Below, in pieces: positions 44,052 through 51,864 of a stretch of DNA of 64,000 bases. Under the pieces are notes generated by a model. It was not told where the DNA came from, ran no database searches, and saw nothing but the letters and a program-made list of their open reading frames with translations. The number at the start of each line of letters is the position of its first letter. Positions within the stretch are counted from its first letter, which is position 1. Where the stretch lies: positions 2,551,001-2,615,000 of the forward strand of contig NZ_CP023692.1 in the NCBI RefSeq assembly GCF_008704935.1, given 5' to 3'. The translations under genes were made by a program, and so were the position numbers. The DNA comes from Streptomyces vinaceus (GTDB taxonomy: Bacteria; Actinomycetota; Actinomycetes; Streptomycetales; Streptomycetaceae).

Positions 44052-44288
44052 TCAGACCTCGGGCAGTTTGGCCACCTCGGCTTCGTACTCGGGGCAGTCC
44101 GGGTTCCCGCAGGGACCCGGCACCCATTCCGGGACGAAGATCCCGAGTGCCTTGCGCCGCCGTACGAGGGTGTCGACGGAGCGACCGCAGACCGGGCACG
44201 TGTGCTGTTCGTGCCCGGCCTGCGGGGCCACCACGTCGTGCGGTCGCGGGTGGCGCCGATCCTTTTGTTGGTGCTGTTCACCGGCCAT
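44052..44288 (-). CDS. Small zinc-ribbon-like protein of unknown function (78 aa)
   Basis: Positions with paired cysteines are the only clear features: HTCPVCGRSVD and GPCGNPDCPEYE give C-x2-C ... C-x4-C, a likely zinc ribbon. The N-terminal 28 residues are polar and His/Gln-rich. Start ATG at 44286-44288 has GGAGG only one base away, shorter than usual, so the start could be slightly downstream. The gene ends immediately next to the snapalysin stop with no intervening bases. No recognised family. Confidence 0.65.
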   Translation of the reverse strand: MAGEQHQQKDRRHPRPHDVVAPQAGHEQHTCPVCGRSVDTLVRRRKALGIFVPEWVPGPCGNPDCPEYEAEVAKLPEV

Positions 44289-44383
44289 ACCTCCACGGTA
44301 GGCCGGTTCCGCGCATCCGGCGGTCCCGGCCCCCGAGGGCGTACCGCGACCGCGCCCGTACCGCCCGTACGCGGGCCCGGCCC

Positions 44384-44992
44384 TTACGCCGCCGCCTGCG
44401 GCTTGCGCCACATGGGCCACATCAGCGGCCCCTGCGGCAGGCGGACCGCCTCGCCCGTGAACTCCCAGCCGAGCCGTTCGTACAGCCCCTTGCTGCGCTC
44501 GCTGCTCGCCTCCAGGTACGCCGGCACGCCCTCGCGGTCGCAGCGCTCCAGCACCGGCCGCATCAGCTCGGTCCCGAGCCCCCCGCCCTGGCGGTCCGGG
44601 GCGACCGCGATCATCAGCAGGTACTCGTGCTCCTCGGCGGTCGGGTGGACCTCCCCGGTCAGCCGGCCGACGAGCTCGCACCGCTCGTTGTCGGGGTCGG
44701 CGGCCTCCCGCATCCGCGCCGGGACCTCGTCCTCGGCGGCTTCGCCCGCCGGATCCCCCGCCGGGACGCGCAGCCACAGGGCGGCCGCCGAGCCGTCCAC
44801 CGCGTAGTCGATCCGGCCCTCCTCCAGCGCCACGTCCACGAAGACGCCCAGGAACTTGGCGTGCACCGCCGCCCGGTGCGCCGGATCCGGGAAGACCCAG
44901 CTGCTCACGGGGTCGGTGCGGAAGGCCTCGTCGAGCAGGCGCGCCACCGCGTCCCGGTCCGACGGGCCGGCCTGACGTATCTCCAGCGCCAC
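44384..44992 (-). CDS. GNAT-family N-acetyltransferase
   Basis: A 202-residue acetyl-CoA-dependent acyltransferase. Fold signals: IRQAGPSDRDAVARLLDEAF at the N-terminus, MIAVAPDRQGGGLGTELMRP (motif A with Q/R-x-x-G-x-G/A) at about 140-160, and YLEASSERSKGLYERLGW (motif B). No marker of substrate such as a toxin-antitoxin partner is present. GTG start at 44992 with AAGGGTG upstream. It lies downstream of the encapsulin operon on the same strand but after its terminator, so is probably a separate unit. Confidence 0.88.
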   Translation of the reverse strand: MALEIRQAGPSDRDAVARLLDEAFRTDPVSSWVFPDPAHRAAVHAKFLGVFVDVALEEGRIDYAVDGSAAALWLRVPAGDPAGEAAEDEVPARMREAADPDNERCELVGRLTGEVHPTAEEHEYLLMIAVAPDRQGGGLGTELMRPVLERCDREGVPAYLEASSERSKGLYERLGWEFTGEAVRLPQGPLMWPMWRKPQAAA

Positions 44993-45058
44993 TGGTCACA
45001 CCCTTCGCTCACGTCTCAACTACCGTGAGCGATCCTAGAGTTGGCCCACAGCGGCGGA

Positions 45059-45098
45059 AAGCCCTGTTCCGGCACCATGAGGTGCCGGAACAGGGCTT
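45059..45098 (-). terminator. Terminator of the encapsulin-polyprenyl transferase operon
   Basis: Perfect 18-bp stem AAGCCCTGTTCCGGCACC with ATGA loop, 33 bp after the operon's last stop. Confidence 0.92.
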
Positions 45099-45130
45099 GC
45101 GCCGGGCGCGCGGCCGCCCCCGCTACGGGC

Positions 45131-46186
45131 TCACCGCGTACGCCGCGTCACGAACTCCGCCAGCGCCAGCAGCCCGCCCGCCGCCCCCAGGTCCGGCACG
45201 GCCCGGGACAGCAGCTGCACCGCCCGGCCCATCCGGTCCGCGGCATGGGCCTGCGCCCAGTCGCGCCCGCCGGCCCGGTCGACCGCCTCGGCGGCCTTGC
45301 GCACGTCGTCCCCGGTCATGGGGCCGGCGTACAGTGCAGCCAGCTCCTCGCCGGCCGCGGTGCCCGAGGTGAGGGCGGCCACGACCGGGAGGGACTTCTT
45401 GCGGGCGATCAGATCGGCCCCGGCGGGCTTGCCGGTGTGCCCCGGATCCCCCCAGATGCCGATCAGGTCGTCGATCAGCTGGAAGGCCAGCCCGGCCTCC
45501 CGCCCGAACGCGTCCATCGCGTCGACCTCGTCCGGTCCGGCGCCCGCGTAGAGCGCGCCGAGCGCGCAGGCGCAGCCCAGCAGGGCCCCTGTCTTGGCCG
45601 TCGCCATGGTCAGGCACTCGTCGAGGGAGACGTACGGGCGCTGCTCGAACGCGCAGTCCGCCTGCTGGCCGGCGCACAGCTCGATGACGCAGGCCGAGAG
45701 CCGCGCCGAGGCCGCCGCCGAAGCGGGGTGCGGATCCTGCGCCAGCAGCCGCAGCGCGAGCGCCATCATGGCGTCGCCGGTGATGATCGCGTCCGGTATC
45801 CCGAACACGGTCCAGGCGGTGGGCCTGCCCCGGCGTTTGGTGTCCTTGTCGATGACGTCGTCGTGCAGCAGCGTGAAGTTGTGCGCCAGCTCCACGGCCA
45901 CCGCCGCCCGTACGGCGCCCTCGGCCTCCTTCTCCTCCCGGCCGCCCCGCAGGGCCCGTGCCGCGGCGAGCACGAGGGCGGGCCGGATCGCCTTGCCCCC
46001 GTTGCCGGCGGCCGCGGTGCCGTCCGCCCGCTCCCAGCCGAAGTGGTACATCGCCACGCGCCGCATGGAGCCGGGCAGGCTCTCCACCGTACGGCGCAGT
46101 TCCGGGTTGACCGTTTCTCTCGTGCGTTCCAGCAGGGCAGCGGCCTCGTGCCCCTCGCCGGTCGTGATCGCCTCAGTGGTGCCCAT
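45131..46186 (-). CDS. Family 2 encapsulin cargo: polyprenyl diphosphate synthase/transferase
   Basis: A 351-residue all-helical prenyl transferase. The first Asp-rich motif is LLHDDVIDKD (Asp109, 110, 113) and the second is QLIDDLIGIWGDP (Asp239, 240), both intact, so chain elongation activity is expected. The N-terminal ~35 residues (MGTTEAITTGEGHEAAALLE) are the less conserved tail seen on encapsulin-targeted cargo, proposed to dock inside the shell. It is encoded 49 bp after the family 2B shell gene, the known pairing in Streptomyces. No terpene cyclase or methyltransferase of the 2-methylisoborneol type is in the window, so the chain length and the downstream product are open. ATG at 46186. 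Confidence 0.9.
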   Translation of the reverse strand: MGTTEAITTGEGHEAAALLERTRETVNPELRRTVESLPGSMRRVAMYHFGWERADGTAAAGNGGKAIRPALVLAAARALRGGREEKEAEGAVRAAVAVELAHNFTLLHDDVIDKDTKRRGRPTAWTVFGIPDAIITGDAMMALALRLLAQDPHPASAAASARLSACVIELCAGQQADCAFEQRPYVSLDECLTMATAKTGALLGCACALGALYAGAGPDEVDAMDAFGREAGLAFQLIDDLIGIWGDPGHTGKPAGADLIARKKSLPVVAALTSGTAAGEELAALYAGPMTGDDVRKAAEAVDRAGGRDWAQAHAADRMGRAVQLLSRAVPDLGAAGGLLALAEFVTRRTR

Positions 46187-46235
46187 GGCGTCTCCCCGAT
46201 CCCCGATCCCCGGTGGTCCCGCTCAGGCCGGCCGC

Positions 46236-47642
46236 TCAGCGCCAGCGGGCGATCTCGACGTTCTCCAGGATGCCGAGCGCGTCCGGCACCAGGACCGCCG
46301 CCGAGAAGTAGGCGGTGACCAGGTACGAGATGATCGCCTGCTCGCTGATCCCCATGAAGCGCACCGACATGCTCGGCTCGATCTCGTCCGGGATGCCGGG
46401 CTGGTGGAGGCCGATCACGCCGGACTCTTCCTCGCCGGTGCGCATGCAGAGGATGGACGTCGTCCGGGCGTCGCTGATCGGGATCTTGTTGCACGGGAAG
46501 ATCGGGACGCCCCGCCAGGTCGTCACCCGGGTGCCGCCGACGTCGATCGTCTCGGGGACCAGGCCGCGCTTGTTGCACTCGCGGCCGAAGGCGGCGATGG
46601 CCTTGGGGTGGGCGAGGAACAGGTCGGAGCCGCGCCGCATGCTGAGCAGCTGGTCCAGGTCGTCGGGGCTGGGGCCGCCGTCGTGCGGCTGGATGCGCTG
46701 GTCGTACTCGGCGTTGTGGAGCAGGCCGAACTCCGGGTTGTTGAGCATCTCGTGCTCCTGGCGCTCGCGCAGCGCCTCGACCGTGAGCCGCAACTGCTGC
46801 TCGGTCTGGTTCATCGGCTGGTTGTAGAGGTCGGCGACGCGCGTGTGCACCCGCAGGACCGTTTGTGCAATGGAGAGCTCGTACTCGCGCGGCCTGGCCT
46901 CGTAGTCCACGAAGGTGCCGGGAAGGACGGCCTCGCCGTGGTGGCCGGCGGAGAGGTCGATCGCGGCCTCGCCGTACTGGTTGGAACGCTGGGCGGGCAG
47001 CGAGCGCTGGGCCTCCACGTGCGCGCGCAGCGAGTCGACGCGGTCGGCGAGCAGCTGGAAGTCTTGGCGGGACAGGACGAGCGCGGTGCCGGAGGTGACG
47101 GCGCGGGCGGTGTACTCCCAGATCGCCTCGTCGTCGACGAGGGAGTCCTCGCCGAAGTAGGCGCCGTCGGCGACGGTCCGCAGGACGGCGTCGTCGCCGT
47201 AGGGGCCGGGGCCGATCTGCTCGACGCGGCCGTGCGCGAGCAGGAACACGGTGTCGGAGGCGCTGCCGAAGGAGGTCAGCTCCTGGCCGGCCTCGAAGTC
47301 GATCTGGCGGCACCGCTGGGCGAGCTCGGTGAGCACGTCCAGGTCCTCGTAGGTGCGCAGCAGCGGGAGTTCACCGAGCTCGGCGGGGATGACCTGGACC
47401 TGGGTCCCGGTCTTGACGAACTCCACCCGTCCGTCGCCGACCGAGTAGCTCAGCCGCCGGTTGACCCGGTACGTGCCGCCCTGCACGGACACCCACGGGA
47501 GCATCTTCAGCAGCCACCGGGAGGTGATCTCCTGCATCTGCGGCGCGGACTTGGTCGTGGTTGCCAAGTTCCGCGCGGCCGCGGTCGCAAGACTCCTCTG
47601 CGGTGCCTGGACCTCGGATTCGGAACCTGCCTGGACCGACAT
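46236..47642 (-). CDS. eshA: Family 2B encapsulin shell protein (EshA-like) with cNMP-binding insertion
   Basis: A 468-residue HK97-fold shell protomer. It starts near [20 protein letters not shown] and has a core strand pattern with [20 protein letters not shown] and a C-terminal [20 protein letters not shown]. Inserted at about 95-215 is a cyclic-nucleotide-binding-like domain ([37 protein letters not shown]), the hallmark of family 2B. It should self-assemble into a nanocompartment and load the adjacent polyprenyl transferase. EshA was first linked to aerial growth and secondary metabolism in Streptomyces (known). ATG with GAAAGGGA upstream; operon with the cargo. Confidence 0.94.
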   Translation of the reverse strand: MSVQAGSESEVQAPQRSLATAAARNLATTTKSAPQMQEITSRWLLKMLPWVSVQGGTYRVNRRLSYSVGDGRVEFVKTGTQVQVIPAELGELPLLRTYEDLDVLTELAQRCRQIDFEAGQELTSFGSASDTVFLLAHGRVEQIGPGPYGDDAVLRTVADGAYFGEDSLVDDEAIWEYTARAVTSGTALVLSRQDFQLLADRVDSLRAHVEAQRSLPAQRSNQYGEAAIDLSAGHHGEAVLPGTFVDYEARPREYELSIAQTVLRVHTRVADLYNQPMNQTEQQLRLTVEALRERQEHEMLNNPEFGLLHNAEYDQRIQPHDGGPSPDDLDQLLSMRRGSDLFLAHPKAIAAFGRECNKRGLVPETIDVGGTRVTTWRGVPIFPCNKIPISDARTTSILCMRTGEEESGVIGLHQPGIPDEIEPSMSVRFMGISEQAIISYLVTAYFSAAVLVPDALGILENVEIARWR

Positions 47643-47749
47643 GTGTATCCCTTTCGATCACTCCATGGATCTGCGGGATGCAGCCTTCCAGTACGGAACG
47701 TGGTGGGACCATTACACAAAAGGGTGGGACTACTCCGTGTGGGTGTGGG

Positions 47750-47780
47750 CACTCTTTGGAGTTCACCTCGTGCACACGAG
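47750..47780. promoter_or_regulatory. Two small inverted repeats upstream of the encapsulin gene
   Basis: ACTC-TTTG-GAGT at about 47750-47761 and CTCGTG-CA-CACGAG at 47767-47780 lie about 110-140 bp before the encapsulin start. Possible regulator sites; no match to a known box. Confidence 0.4.
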
Positions 47781-47841
47781 GCCGCTTCCACCCCACGGGT
47801 TTCAGCCACCCCTCGCTCCGGGGCGGGCGGGAGGGCTCCTT

Positions 47842-47864
47842 AAATTGCATCACAGATGCGAGTT
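47842..47864 (+). promoter_or_regulatory. Candidate NsrR site upstream of nsrR
   Basis: A 23-bp 11-1-11 type element with perfect core GCATC-ACA-GATGC flanked by AAATT and GAGTT. Location 16 bp before the nsrR start fits autoregulation. Confidence 0.7.
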
Positions 47865-47879
47865 TTCTAGGGTGGGGGC

Positions 47880-48335
47880 ATGCGGCTGACCCGATTCACC
47901 GACCTGGCGCTGCGCGTCCTGATGCGCCTCGCCGTCGCGGACGCGGACCTCCCGACCACGCGCGAGGTGGCGGCGACCATGGAGGTCCCGTACACGCACA
48001 CGGCGAAGGTGGTCGCCCGGCTGCAGCACCTCGGCCTGGTCGAGGCGCGGCGCGGCCGCGGCGGCGGGCTCGCCCTGACCGCCGCCGGACGGGCCGCCCC
48101 GGTCGGCGGGGTGGTCCGCGAACTGGAGGGGGCGGGCGACGTCGTCGACTGCGAGGGCGCCGCCCCCTGCCCGCTGCGCGGGGCCTGCGTCCTGCGGGGC
48201 GCGCTGCGCCGGGCACAGGAGGCGTTCTTCGCCGCGCTGGACCCGCTGACGGTGGACGACCTCGTCGCGGCGCCGACCGGCCCGCTGCTGCTGGGCATCT
48301 CCGGCGGGCCGCCGGGACGGACGGCAAGCCCCTGA
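47880..48335 (+). CDS. nsrR: Rrf2-family nitric-oxide sensor NsrR
   Basis: A 151-residue iron-sulfur repressor. Winged helix MRLTRFTDLALRVLMRLAVA ... TREVAATMEVPYTHTAKVVARL. Cluster ligands are Asp8 and Cys91, Cys97, Cys103 (CEGAAPCPLRGAC, C-x5-C-x5-C), matching the Asp/three-Cys 4Fe-4S site of S. coelicolor NsrR. Nitrosylation releases DNA and derepresses flavohemoglobin. ATG at 47880 with GGGTGGGGG upstream. It lies 132 bp before hmp, and candidate NsrR sites precede both genes. Confidence 0.93.
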   Translation: MRLTRFTDLALRVLMRLAVADADLPTTREVAATMEVPYTHTAKVVARLQHLGLVEARRGRGGGLALTAAGRAAPVGGVVRELEGAGDVVDCEGAAPCPLRGACVLRGALRRAQEAFFAALDPLTVDDLVAAPTGPLLLGISGGPPGRTASP

Positions 48336-48415
48336 TCCCCGGGGCCGGTTGGCCGGTTCCCGCCACCTGACATCAACGGTGCGAACGGGTGTACCCGGGC
48401 GCGCCCGCACCCAAA

Positions 48416-48438
48416 AATAAGCATCTCACATACCCATT
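48416..48438 (+). promoter_or_regulatory. Candidate NsrR site upstream of hmp
   Basis: The 23-bp element starts AATAAGCATCT and ends CCCATT. From memory it aligns with the S. coelicolor hmpA1 NsrR site (AACAAGCATCT ... CCCAGTT) at most positions. It lies 30 bp before the hmp start. Confidence 0.7.
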
Positions 48439-48467
48439 AGCCGATGCGGCTGTGAAGAGGAGCCCCC

Positions 48468-49664
48468 ATGCTGTCCGAGAAGTCGACCGACACCGTACGC
48501 GCCACCCTGCCCGCCGTCGGCGCGGCCATCGGCGACATCACGGACCTCTTCTACACGAAGCTGTTCGCGGCCCACCCGGAGCTGCTCCGCGACCTGTTCA
48601 ACCGCGGCAACCAGAGCGCAGGCCTCCAGCAGCAGGCCCTCGCCGGATCCGTCGCCGCCTTCGCGACCCACCTCGTCGACCACCCCGACACCCGCCCCGA
48701 CGTGATGCTGCGGCGCATCGCGCACAAGCACGCCTCGCTCGGCGTCACCCGCGAGCAGTACGCGGTGGTCCACCTCCACCTCTTCGCCGCGATCGCCGAA
48801 GTCCTCGGCGAGGCCGTCACCCCGGAGGTGGCCGAGGCCTGGGACGAGGTCTACTGGCTGATGGCCAACGCCCTCATCTCCCTGGAGGAGCGGCTCTACG
48901 CCGAGCAGCAGGTCCTCGCCGGCGACGTCTGGCGCACCTGGACGGTCGCCGCCCGGGTCGAGGAGACCGCGGACTGCACCACCTTCCACCTGGTCCCGGC
49001 GGACGGCGCCCCGGCCCCCTCCTTCACGCCCGGCCAGTACGTCTCGGTACAGGTGGAACTGGCCGACGGGGCCCGGCAGATACGCCAGTACAGCCTCTCC
49101 AGCGCCCCCGGCTCCCCGGTCCGCTCGATCACCGTCAAGCGCGTCCACGGGGCGGCGGCCGCCGGCCCCGACGGCGAGGTCTCGAACCACCTGCACGCCC
49201 GGATCGCGACCGGCGACGCCCTGCGGGTCTCGGCCCCGTACGGCGACCTCGTCCTGCGGGACTCCACCGCGCCGGTACTGCTCGCCTCGGCCGGGATCGG
49301 CTGCACCCCGATGCTGTCGATGCTGGAGCACCTCGCCGACACCGGCCACGCCGCCCCCGTGACCGTCCTGCACGCCGACCGCTCCCCCGCCGACCACGCG
49401 CTGCGGGCCGACCACCGGGCCCTGACCCACAAGCTCGCCGCCGCCTCGGCCCGCTTCTGGTACGAGGCCGCGGCCGAGCCGGGCGACGGCGAGGGCCGCC
49501 TCGACCTGGCGGAGGTCGCGGTGGCCCCCGGCACGACGGCGTACCTGTGCGGGCCGCTCCCCTTCATGCGGTCCGTGCGCGCGCAGCTGCTCGCCAAGGG
49601 CGTCCCGGCCGCGGACATCCACTACGAGGTGTTCGGCCCGGACCTGTGGCTGGCCTCCGCGTAA
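48468..49664 (+). CDS. hmp: Flavohemoglobin (nitric oxide dioxygenase)
   Basis: A 398-residue two-part enzyme. The globin domain (1-138) has the proximal His in HKHASLGVTREQY and the family HLHLFAAIAEV. The FAD/NAD ferredoxin-reductase domain (about 150-398) has the FAD motif RQYSLSS, the NAD motif ASAGIGCTPMLSMLEHL and C-terminal HYEVFGPDL. It converts NO to nitrate with O2 and NADPH. ATG with GAGGAG upstream. Direct neighbour of nsrR with an NsrR-type site between, so induction by NO is expected. Confidence 0.95.
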   Translation: MLSEKSTDTVRATLPAVGAAIGDITDLFYTKLFAAHPELLRDLFNRGNQSAGLQQQALAGSVAAFATHLVDHPDTRPDVMLRRIAHKHASLGVTREQYAVVHLHLFAAIAEVLGEAVTPEVAEAWDEVYWLMANALISLEERLYAEQQVLAGDVWRTWTVAARVEETADCTTFHLVPADGAPAPSFTPGQYVSVQVELADGARQIRQYSLSSAPGSPVRSITVKRVHGAAAAGPDGEVSNHLHARIATGDALRVSAPYGDLVLRDSTAPVLLASAGIGCTPMLSMLEHLADTGHAAPVTVLHADRSPADHALRADHRALTHKLAAASARFWYEAAAEPGDGEGRLDLAEVAVAPGTTAYLCGPLPFMRSVRAQLLAKGVPAADIHYEVFGPDLWLASA

Positions 49665-49816
49665 CCCCCGTGGCGGGTGGGCCGATCGGGACGAGTGTCC
49701 GGATCGGCTCGCTCGCTGTACGAAGGCACTAGCCCGGAGGGGCCGCCTCCACTACACCGGAGAGCAACGAGGCGGACACGCAAGGTGACCGCCGCGCACC
49801 CGGAGAGGAGGCGGCC

Positions 49817-50407
49817 ATGTCCGCACCCATGTCCGCGGACCGGTTCATCGGCGCACTGCGGACCGAGGGCCTGACCGTCGTCGAGGTCGGCGCCTGGCGC
49901 ACCCACAACCGCAACCACAAGGGCCCGTGGGGCCCCGTGAACGGGGTGATGATCCACCACACCGTCACGCACGGCACGAAGTTCACCGTGGACCTGTGCC
50001 GCGACGGGGACGAGGACCTCCCCGGCCCCCTCTGCCACGGCGTGATCACCAAGGACGGCCGGGTCCACCTGGTCGGCTACGGCCGCGCCAACCACGCCGG
50101 GGCGGGCGACTCCGACGTCCTGGCGGCGGTGATCGCGGAGAAGCGGCTCCCGCCGGACCGCCGCGCGAACACCGACGGCAACCCGCACTTCTACGGCTTC
50201 GAGTGCGAGAACCTCGGCGACGGCCACGACCCCTGGCCGGAGGTCCAGCTCGACGCCATGGCCCGCGCGGCGGCGGCGGTGTGCCGGGTCCACGGCTGGA
50301 CCGAGCGCTCGGTGATCGGCCACCTGGAGTGGCAGCCCGGCAAGATCGACCCGAAGGGCTTCACGATGGACGCCTTCCGCGCCCGGGTGGGAGAGCGCCT
50401 CGCATAA
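49817..50407 (+). CDS. N-acetylmuramoyl-L-alanine amidase (Amidase_2/PGRP type)
   Basis: A 196-residue peptidoglycan amidase-like protein without signal peptide. Zinc-site pattern: first ligand region VNGVMIHHTVTHG and last region VIGHLEWQPGKIDPKGF (His plus the Lys/Asp region of the GKxDP box), with LCHGVITKDGRVHLVGYGRANHAG and FYGFECENLGDG between. The domain is phage-endolysin-like; with no export signal and no cell-wall-binding tail, its role may be in recycling, in lysis with a separate holin, or it may be a prophage leftover. No other phage genes are nearby. ATG at 49817 with GGAGG six bases upstream. Confidence 0.85.
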   Translation: MSAPMSADRFIGALRTEGLTVVEVGAWRTHNRNHKGPWGPVNGVMIHHTVTHGTKFTVDLCRDGDEDLPGPLCHGVITKDGRVHLVGYGRANHAGAGDSDVLAAVIAEKRLPPDRRANTDGNPHFYGFECENLGDGHDPWPEVQLDAMARAAAAVCRVHGWTERSVIGHLEWQPGKIDPKGFTMDAFRARVGERLA

Positions 50408-50448
50408 GAGGGTTGACGCCGAGAAGATCCACGGGCTTCCCTGACCCG

Positions 50449-50931
50449 GTGACCGATGATCTCCGCATAGAGCGGGTGGCGGACGAAGCCTCCCTCCAGG
50501 ACTGGCGCCACGTCCACAACCTGATCGTCCCCCCGGACGCCCTCACCCTCGACCAGGTGCGCGAGCGGTCCGGGCGCCACCTCCTGGACGTCGCGTACCT
50601 CGGCGGCGTACTCGTGGGCTGCATGACGGTGCGCCGGCCCACGGCCGACGCACCGGCGGTGGCCACCGTGATCGCCCGGATCCTGCCCGCCCACCGCGGG
50701 CAGGGCCTCGGCGCCGCGCTCTACGAACACGGCGTCGCCGCCGCGCGGGCCCTCGCCCCGTCCCCCGACACGATCGAGACGATCGTCCTCGCCTCCAACG
50801 AGGCGGGCCTGCGCTTCGCCCTCCGCCGCGGCTTCACGGAGTCCGACCGCTACACCCTCGACGGCGCCGCGGTCCCCCACGTCCACCTGCGCCTGCCCGC
50901 GGAGGACGCACGGCGGACAATGGGCGGGTGA
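50449..50931 (+). CDS. GNAT-family N-acetyltransferase
   Basis: A 160-residue acetyltransferase with the GNAT motif A ARILPAHRGQGLGAALYEHG and motif B region VLASNEAGLRFALRRGFTE. The start is uncertain: GTG at 50449 gives the natural MTDDLRIERV N-terminus but has a weak ribosome site; an upstream TTG with GAGGG is the alternative. Its stop overlaps the next gene (GTGA), so the two are an operon. Substrate unknown. Confidence 0.82.
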   Translation: MTDDLRIERVADEASLQDWRHVHNLIVPPDALTLDQVRERSGRHLLDVAYLGGVLVGCMTVRRPTADAPAVATVIARILPAHRGQGLGAALYEHGVAAARALAPSPDTIETIVLASNEAGLRFALRRGFTESDRYTLDGAAVPHVHLRLPAEDARRTMGG

Positions 50932-51857
50932 ACCACTCCCCTGACCTCGGCGTCCTCCTCCGGCCCCGGCCCGCTTCGCCGCTCGCGGAGGTCCGGGACG
51001 AGCGGTTCGGGCGGTACGGGGTACGGCTGCTGGTGAAGCGGGACGACCTGGTCCATCCCGAGCTGCCCGGGAACAAGTGGCGCAAGCTGGCGCCGAATCT
51101 GCGGGCCGCCGTCGAAGGGGGATTCCCGGGGATCGTGACCTTCGGCGGGGCCTACTCGAACCACCTGCGGGCCACCGCGGCGGCCGGGCGGCTGCTGGGA
51201 ATGGAGACCGTCGGAATCGTCCGCGGTGACGAGCTCGCCGGCCGGCCCCTCAACGACTCCCTGGCCCGGTGCGCGGCGGACGGGATGCGGCTGTGCTTCG
51301 TCACGCGTTCGGAGTACCGGCGCAAGGCCGAGCCGCAGGCCAGGGCACGGCTGCTGGCCGGTGCGGGGGCCTCCTCGCTGTACCCCGTCCCCGAGGGCGG
51401 CAGCAACGCGCTCGCCCTGGAGGGGTGCGCCGAGCTCGGGCGCGAGCTGCGGGGCGTGTCCGAGGTGGTCGCGGTGGCGTGCGGTACGGGCGGCACGCTG
51501 GCCGGGCTGGCGGCGGGGCTGGGCCCGGGGCAGCGCGCGCTGGGGGTTCCCGTACTGGCGGGAGGGTTCCTGGACGCGGAGATACGTTCCCTCCAGGAGG
51601 CGGCGTTCGGAGGGCCGGCCGGGGCGTGGAGCCTGGCCGAGGGGTTCCACCACGGCGGGTACGCGCGGGTGCCGGCGCGGCTGGAGGCGTTCGCCGCCGA
51701 TTTCGAGGAGCGGCACGGATTCCCCGTCGAGCGGATCTACGTGGCCAAGCTGCTGTGGGCCCTGGCCGCGCTCGCGGAGTCGGGGGCGTTCCCGGCGGGC
51801 ACGGCCGTGACCGCCGTCGTCACCGGCCGCCCGCAGGCCGTGCCCTCCGGGTCGTGA
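50928..51857 (+). CDS. PLP-dependent D-cysteine desulfhydrase/ACC deaminase-like enzyme
   Basis: A 309-residue fold-type II PLP enzyme. The Schiff-base lysine is Lys50 in LPGNKWRKL; FGGAYSNHLRATAAAGR holds the Ser/Asn catalytic pair and VACGTGGTLAG is the phosphate-binding loop. This family splits between 1-aminocyclopropane-1-carboxylate deaminase and D-cysteine desulfhydrase; the short form without extra N-terminus and the GNKWRK signature fit either, so the activity is left open. GTG start overlaps the acetyltransferase stop. It converges on the Na+/H+ antiporter with seven bases between stops. Confidence 0.85.
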   Translation: MNHSPDLGVLLRPRPASPLAEVRDERFGRYGVRLLVKRDDLVHPELPGNKWRKLAPNLRAAVEGGFPGIVTFGGAYSNHLRATAAAGRLLGMETVGIVRGDELAGRPLNDSLARCAADGMRLCFVTRSEYRRKAEPQARARLLAGAGASSLYPVPEGGSNALALEGCAELGRELRGVSEVVAVACGTGGTLAGLAAGLGPGQRALGVPVLAGGFLDAEIRSLQEAAFGGPAGAWSLAEGFHHGGYARVPARLEAFAADFEERHGFPVERIYVAKLLWALAALAESGAFPAGTAVTAVVTGRPQAVPSGS

Positions 51858-51864
51858 CGGGCCC

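Noticed and set aside
49817..50407. Prophage remnant based on the endolysin-like amidase
   Set aside because: No holin, terminase, portal, tail or integrase genes nearby; a single amidase is not evidence for a prophage.
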